DNA of 23,172 bases from Fragilariopsis cylindrus CCMP1102. Lineage: Eukaryota > Bacillariophyta > Bacillariophyceae > Bacillariales > Bacillariaceae. Shown here piece by piece: positions 18,329 to 23,172 of this stretch (positions are counted from its first letter, which is position 1; every line of letters begins with the position of its first letter). Position numbers and translations under genes: made by a program. The notes under the pieces are model-generated. The model was not told where the DNA came from and made no database searches. It was given only the letters and a program-made list of their open reading frames with translations. The stretch spans positions 1-23,172 of the forward strand of contig FMBT01000222.1 in assembly GCA_900095095.1 (NCBI GenBank), in the 5' to 3' direction.

Positions 18329-19282
18329 TTATTTCTTATTGTTGTTTTCAAGAACAGCTTCAGCTTCTTCGGTTGCAGTACGGATATTGTCTTTTCCAAA
18401 CATATCTTCAATACTTAACTCTAACACATTATCATTATTAACAACCTTAACATTATTATTATTATTATCTCCATCAACACCCATTTTCTGTAATGCCTTT
18501 TCTATATTCCAACCACCACCTTCATCTTTATTATCTTGAAAGTAACCAAGATTATCAGCGATTAAATGTTGATTATTACAACCAGGACATGTTACAATAA
18601 CAACACCATTGTTATATGCCTGTTCAGTAAATTGTTTCGCAGATCGTGTATCACATACAGTACAAGTAAATACAATAGCAAGTTTCTTTCCTCCTGTTTG
18701 TGCACCAGGTATATCAATCATCGTACTATTACTATCTTCTTTTTCGAGATCACTACAACTGTCACTACCACCACTCTCCTCGATATCGACGGCTGATTCT
18801 TCTACTACCGTCGTCGTCGTCGTCGTCGCATTATTAACCGTTTCACTCATATGACGCTTTTGTTGTGACAAATAATAAGATGAAGAGATTAAGGACGACA
18901 TGTGATGATGACCACGACGATGATGATGGCCCGACGTAAGAATTTGAGCGTTGTTGTTGGCGTTGTTGCTGTAATGTTGTTTTGTAGAAAAGAACCGAAT
19001 GTTAATGTCATTATTAATATTCCGTAAGTCAATACTATGATTATCATTTCTCTTCACTATTGTTGTTGCTTTCGCTGCTGTTGTTGTTATGGGATCATCA
19101 GAATCGAATCCTTTCGATAATAATATCAGTGACGATTCTTCGTTACCTGCCAATAACGACGACGACGACGACGAGTAGTGGTAACTCCTGCAACATGTTC
19201 TTATTCTTCCAAGAACATTATTTACAACTACTACCGACAACCGATTACTATTGTGTGATAATACTAATGATGATCTCAGCAT
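18329..19282 (-). CDS. DNLZ: DNL-type zinc-ribbon protein, mitochondrial Hsp70-escort (Zim17/HEP/DNLZ-like)
   Basis: The family keeps mitochondrial (and plastid) Hsp70 soluble and active. The single-exon protein is 317 residues. The signature is complete: [39 protein letters not shown] and GYFQD. Zinc ligands are C207, C210, C232 and C235, and the IADNL that names the family is at 241-245. The human equivalent is [31 protein letters not shown]...IIADNLGWF. The tail ([21 protein letters not shown]) also resembles family members. The N-terminus, [20 protein letters not shown] with several Arg and no acidic residues in the first 40 positions, fits a mitochondrial presequence. The roughly 160-residue spacer is Ser/Asn/His-rich and unusually long. 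It is convergent with the SDR gene and divergent from the PPR-like gene. Confidence 0.93.
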   Translation of the reverse strand: MLRSSLVLSHNSNRLSVVVVNNVLGRIRTCCRSYHYSSSSSSLLAGNEESSLILLSKGFDSDDPITTTAAKATTIVKRNDNHSIDLRNINNDINIRFFSTKQHYSNNANNNAQILTSGHHHRRGHHHMSSLISSSYYLSQQKRHMSETVNNATTTTTTVVEESAVDIEESGGSDSCSDLEKEDSNSTMIDIPGAQTGGKKLAIVFTCTVCDTRSAKQFTEQAYNNGVVIVTCPGCNNQHLIADNLGYFQDNKDEGGGWNIEKALQKMGVDGDNNNNNVKVVNNDNVLELSIEDMFGKDNIRTATEEAEAVLENNNKK

Positions 19283-19949
19283 TATTATTGTTGAGTGGTG
19301 TGTGAAAACTGAAGCAACAAAAAAACTGTCTGTCTAGTAGGGGAAGCAAATATTAAAATTGTTTTTAGTAACACAAACTTCTCTGAACAGAACCTCAGAA
19401 CCTCTGTTTGGAAACGGTTGTACTGTATCGACAAGAGCTATGATACTGCTAACGTTGCTACTCTTTGGCATCTTACGATATAAGTTGACAACACGACCCA
19501 AGAATTTCTTCGATGCATGATGTGATTATTATTACTTTACACTGAAGAGAAGGGGAAAAAAATGAGTCTGTCAATCGACATGAACCACCCAAAATTTTCC
19601 GCGCCTTGACTATCCACTAAATAATAAAAAAAATTAAAAAAATCTATCACATAAAACGTTAAGTTTGACACCGTTAAACGACACGTGATTTTTCGTTTGT
19701 CGCACATACCATGTATAAGGCTACTTCTGAAGTCCTACTACCGGTATTACGTACTACTGTTTATTTTAAGAATTTAATATCGGAATCGGTGCGATGAGAT
19801 TTAATGACTACATTGTTCCTATCAAAGTAACTAAACAGACAACAACGACGTACAGTGCTGTATCTTATCAACGAGATACAAGACCACAGATACAATAACC
19901 CAAACCCAAACCCAATAGCTCCCAACACCATCCGATCATTCAAGTCACC
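19283..19949. promoter_or_regulatory. Shared divergent upstream region of the DNL and PPR-like genes
   Basis: These 667 bp lie between outward-facing start codons of two predicted organelle proteins. The PPR-like start is in a good context (TCACCATGATG). A 60-codon minus-strand frame (19761-19943) has no support. No specific element was identified. Confidence 0.5.
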
Positions 19950-22550
19950 ATGATGCGTCGCCCTCCTTCATCTTTATTGTCGATTGTTGGCACTGCAACG
20001 AAATTACGTAAAGTAACAGGAAGAAGGATCCAACAATCATTGCGTTCAAAAAGCAGTACACGTATTAGTAGTAATAATGTTCCAACAACATCAACATCAA
20101 CATCAGCATCAGCATCAGCATCGTCATTAGTTACACCGGGAGGATCATCATCATTGTCATCATTGTCATCATTGTCGCCATTACCGTCGACAAGGAAAAC
20201 GACAACAACATCGTCGTCGAAGGTTCTTCTTGATTATGATAATACAAACAATAACAATCGTGGTCGACGAAAACAACATCAACTAGTCGTATCATCATCG
20301 TCACATAATAATGCTTTCAATCAATATTTAAACAAAAGTATGGATGGGAAGGAGAAGGAAGTAGAAGAACTTAAACGGATAGCGGCGATGCGATTATTCT
20401 TAGATTCTCTTCAACTTCATACTGCAAATTTTACTCTTTCAACTACTAGCAAAATGAAAACAACAACGACAACTGCTGAAATTCTAAAAGGTAATAATAC
20501 TGTGCGTGGTGACGACGTCGATCGAAGAAGAATAAGATCTCAGCAGCAAAAAGAACAAGATCCAAATCAAAATCAAAATCAACAACGCGAACTCGACGAC
20601 GACCCGAAGGTAGTAGTAGTAGGACAGAAACTACTAGCCATGAAAAGTACATTTAGTAGTGACAATAGGAATACGAATACGAATACGAATACCAATACCA
20701 ATACCAATACCAATACCAATACCAATACCAATACGAAGAATCAAGAAAAGAAAAAACAACGAATTGTTGATAGTGATCAGTTTATATTAAAATCAGCACT
20801 ACGGAAAACTATACACGATCAAGATATATCAAAAAGTCTTATTTTATTTCGTGATACACAAAGGAAAAAGTTAGTTCTACCACGGAATACAGTTACGGAT
20901 CTTTTTTTTATGATATCCCAAAAGGATCCAATTCATGCATACCAGATAATACAATATTATAATTCATATTGGGATCATCATAATCCTAATATTCAGAACA
21001 ATAATGATGATGATAATGGCAACAGCAAAAGCAAAGGCGAAGTACACGATGCCGCTCTTGATTCGGCTACGAAGAAACGACTTTCATTATACAAACGTAT
21101 GGTTAGTAGTATTAGTTTATTAGATCCGTATCATCACAATACAAAACAAATGAATCAAATGGTACATTCATTATTGAATGAAATTGAATTAATGGATATA
21201 CAATCCAAACAGATGCTGTATCCAAATTTGGTCGTTTCGTTAGTTACACAACGTAGTAACACAGTCGGGCAACGTGCGAATAAAATATATGAGTTTATGG
21301 TTGAACATGATTTTGAAATGAAATCTGGTTGGTTAAATCGGATTATATCAACATCGAAATATAATCGTCAAAATGATTTACCATTCCACGATGTTATTAA
21401 ACGATTGGTTAGTGCTGGTGGTCAATTAATGCCAGATTCAATTTTACCTGCAATACAAAACATGTTCCCATATACTAATACAGAACAAATGTCTATAACT
21501 CTTGAAGCTTGGTTAGAAGATTTTCGTATCAAAGATGATAAACATCAACAACGACGAAAATACGTAGACGGCGACGACAATGACAATAAAGTTATTTGGT
21601 GGAAGCAAGAAGATCTGATTGATCTATCTACGTTGGAAAGCATAACGGCAGGTGCTACAAGAAATGGAGACTCAAAATTAATTTTGCTGGTATGGGATGT
21701 CTTAGAATTTTCTCGTTATTCACCCACAGAAACTATATATGAGAATACAATCATTACATTTGCGAATGACAAAAATGATGGACTTCGTTCGGCATTTGCC
21801 GCTATGTCATCAATGAAGGAGGATGGGTTTGTACCAAGTCGACCGTTGATACGGAGCATTTCATCTGCACTTCGCTTTAATAAATATGTTGTTAGTAAGG
21901 CACGACGGATACTAATAGACGATAGACAGCAAGAAATGTTATCTTTGGAAAGTGATAAATTATTTTCGTTGGAGTCTTTTAATATTATCATGTCAAGTTA
22001 TGCCGAAAGAGGTGATCCGCATGATGTTGCAGGTATCCTTAATGTAATGATCGAGAATGATATCAAACCCAATGCTGATTCGTATTCCTTTGTAATTGAG
22101 GCACTTGGGAGGGATATTAAAAAACGATTGAAAATGGATGACCATTCATACAAGCAAAGGAATGTTGAGATGGCTGATACCATCCTTTCTATGATGGAAG
22201 AAGATAATATTGCACCGACGACGCATGTTATTCGACACTATATAGAGCTACTGTGCTTAGCTGGTGAAATTGAAACTGCAACGTCCATTGTGGAGGATTT
22301 TCTGTCAAGTAGTAAAGATGGAAACACGAGAGTCAACAATATAACGATTTACAGAGTTGCCATTGAAAATGCTATACTAGAGAACTACGAAGTTGCCAAA
22401 AAATTATGCTCGATGACATCTGAGCATATTTCAGCTCTACATCGTAAGATTGCAAGTAGAGAACAAAGATCCTTATACGTCAAACAAATCGAAGAAGAAG
22501 CAAAAAAAAAAGATCGAAAAGCTAGTAGTTACCGTGACCGTGGTGATTAA
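19950..22550 (+). CDS. PPR-like (pentatricopeptide repeat) protein, probably mitochondrial
   Basis: A single exon encodes 866 residues. The N-terminus (MMRRPPSSLLSIVGTATKLR and more Arg/Ser/Thr) is Arg-rich with almost no acid, as expected for a mitochondrial presequence. The first 300 residues are largely low-complexity, including a run of alternating Asn-Thr encoded by AATACS hexamers (about 20667-20735). The rest is alpha-helical. The clearest PPR is near residues 676-712: FNIIMSSYAERGDPHDVAGI, then LNVMIENDIKPNADSY. It is followed by a degenerate unit with ADTILSMMEEDNIAPTTHVI and one with YIELLCLAGEIETATSIVED. An earlier unit contains AFAAMSSMKEDGFVPSRPLI. PPR proteins bind organellar RNA and act in its processing, stability or translation; the target cannot be predicted. 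A charged Lys/Arg/Glu tail ends the protein, and AATAAA lies at 22571-22576. Confidence 0.85.
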   Translation: MMRRPPSSLLSIVGTATKLRKVTGRRIQQSLRSKSSTRISSNNVPTTSTSTSASASASSLVTPGGSSSLSSLSSLSPLPSTRKTTTTSSSKVLLDYDNTNNNNRGRRKQHQLVVSSSSHNNAFNQYLNKSMDGKEKEVEELKRIAAMRLFLDSLQLHTANFTLSTTSKMKTTTTTAEILKGNNTVRGDDVDRRRIRSQQQKEQDPNQNQNQQRELDDDPKVVVVGQKLLAMKSTFSSDNRNTNTNTNTNTNTNTNTNTNTNTKNQEKKKQRIVDSDQFILKSALRKTIHDQDISKSLILFRDTQRKKLVLPRNTVTDLFFMISQKDPIHAYQIIQYYNSYWDHHNPNIQNNNDDDNGNSKSKGEVHDAALDSATKKRLSLYKRMVSSISLLDPYHHNTKQMNQMVHSLLNEIELMDIQSKQMLYPNLVVSLVTQRSNTVGQRANKIYEFMVEHDFEMKSGWLNRIISTSKYNRQNDLPFHDVIKRLVSAGGQLMPDSILPAIQNMFPYTNTEQMSITLEAWLEDFRIKDDKHQQRRKYVDGDDNDNKVIWWKQEDLIDLSTLESITAGATRNGDSKLILLVWDVLEFSRYSPTETIYENTIITFANDKNDGLRSAFAAMSSMKEDGFVPSRPLIRSISSALRFNKYVVSKARRILIDDRQQEMLSLESDKLFSLESFNIIMSSYAERGDPHDVAGILNVMIENDIKPNADSYSFVIEALGRDIKKRLKMDDHSYKQRNVEMADTILSMMEEDNIAPTTHVIRHYIELLCLAGEIETATSIVEDFLSSSKDGNTRVNNITIYRVAIENAILENYEVAKKLCSMTSEHISALHRKIASREQRSLYVKQIEEEAKKKDRKASSYRDRGD
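20667..20735 (+). repeat. Coding hexanucleotide repeat (AATACS) encoding Asn-Thr
   Basis: About eleven hexamer units occur in frame. The outer units read AATACG and the inner units AATACC, so the array is homogenised in blocks and encodes a perfect alternation of Asn and Thr. Confidence 0.88.
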
Positions 22551-23172
22551 TTTGATTTCTTGTGGGGGGAAATAAATTTTCGCTGTTGTTTGTTACGATA
22601 GTTAACTTTCCTAATTAGTTATATCATAATCAGTCAAAATGCTTACCAATGTTGGAACGTGATAGTGCTTTCTAACATATTAGGTACGTGTAGCTACAAA
22701 CAAATCGAATAGGAGATTTTGCGGCCACTGACACTGGTTTTATGACCTGTCTCAGTCGTCCCTCCTATCTTGGGATGTATCCAATCCATAGAAAAATTGA
22801 TCAACGATTCAATAAACTAAAATGCATTCTTCTTCTTGACCTACAAAGAAACATGTTAGAGAACACGGACAAGCAAAACAAGAAGATCAGCCGTCAAGAC
22901 GAAAACTCAACAAAGCTATCCTTCAAAGCGTCATTCGCGTTCGAAGTGATGAGGATGATGCTGTCGCCACAAACTTTTCCAACTATCATGATATATTTAT
23001 CTATAGAATAAAATACACTATAATATGCTCTCATCACGAGCGCATAAAAGTTTTGACAGAGATATTCTTATTCTTGTTTTCTTTTTTAGTCGTATATTTT
23101 ATATTATTGGTCGCATCCAAAAAATGGCTTGTATATCTAAACTCAATCAATTATTTGCACCAAATTATTCAT
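22551..23172. other. Right-end non-coding region
   Basis: The first part is the 3' flank of the PPR-like gene (AATAAA at 22571-22576). An 89-codon plus-strand frame (22742-23011) is not protein-like enough to call. At 23124 an ATG opens a frame (MACISKLNQLFAPNYS) that stays open to the window edge; it may be the first codons of another gene but is too short to judge. Confidence 0.5.

Noticed and set aside
22742..23011. 89-codon plus-strand frame downstream of the PPR-like gene
   Set aside because: No homology-like motif, and it ends in AT-rich sequence. It cannot be excluded as a small gene but is unsupported.

Overview
This window looks like nuclear DNA of a diatom or a close photosynthetic stramenopile. 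The genes have short AT-rich GT-AG introns (about 147-273 bp), and the encoded families are eukaryotic: eIF2-gamma, SmE, TMCO1, a DNL zinc-ribbon protein and a PPR-like protein. At least one predicted protein has a signal peptide ending in a diatom-type 'NA|FVIP' plastid-targeting motif. Most proteins carry Asn, Ser, Thr, Asp or Gln runs encoded by expanded trinucleotide repeats. The species cannot be fixed from the sequence alone.

Layout, left to right. (1) A secreted protein truncated by the left edge, probably a GH20 beta-hexosaminidase (-, 1-376). (2) eIF2-gamma (-, two exons, 1242-2897). (3) A queuosine-nucleotide N-glycosylase/hydrolase (QNG1, DUF2419) on +, 3385-4889, interrupted near its 3' end by an apparent one-base frameshift. 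(4) A membrane-anchored histidine phosphatase (-, three exons, 5154-6630). (5) A probable plastid-targeted protein of unknown function (-, 7534-8478). (6) A 2.7-kb gene-poor interval (8479-11217) with diverged direct repeats, palindromes and simple repeats. (7) tRNA-Ile(AAT) (+, 11218-11291). (8) A low-complexity-rich class I methyltransferase with an unusual GGPPY motif (-, 11704-13776). (9) TMCO1 (+, two exons, 14116-14947). (10) SmE (-, two exons, 15648-16199). (11) An atypical SDR/NAD(P)-binding protein with an N-terminal targeting segment (+, two exons, 16830-18051). (12) A mitochondrial Hsp70-escort-type DNL zinc-ribbon protein (-, 18329-19282). (13) An 866-residue PPR-like organellar protein (+, 19950-22550).

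Outside the 8.5-11.2 kb interval the genes are packed as alternating divergent and convergent pairs. The divergent pairs share intergenic regions of about 340-670 bp: eIF2-gamma/QNG1, methyltransferase/TMCO1, SmE/SDR and DNL/PPR. Most genes are housekeeping functions (translation, tRNA modification salvage, splicing, ER membrane biogenesis, organelle protein homeostasis), and nothing indicates a gene cluster with one shared job. I found no convincing new multi-gene system. The points most worth checking are the QNG1 frameshift, the missing zinc-knuckle cysteines in eIF2-gamma, the divergent methyltransferase, and the repeat structures in the gene-poor interval.
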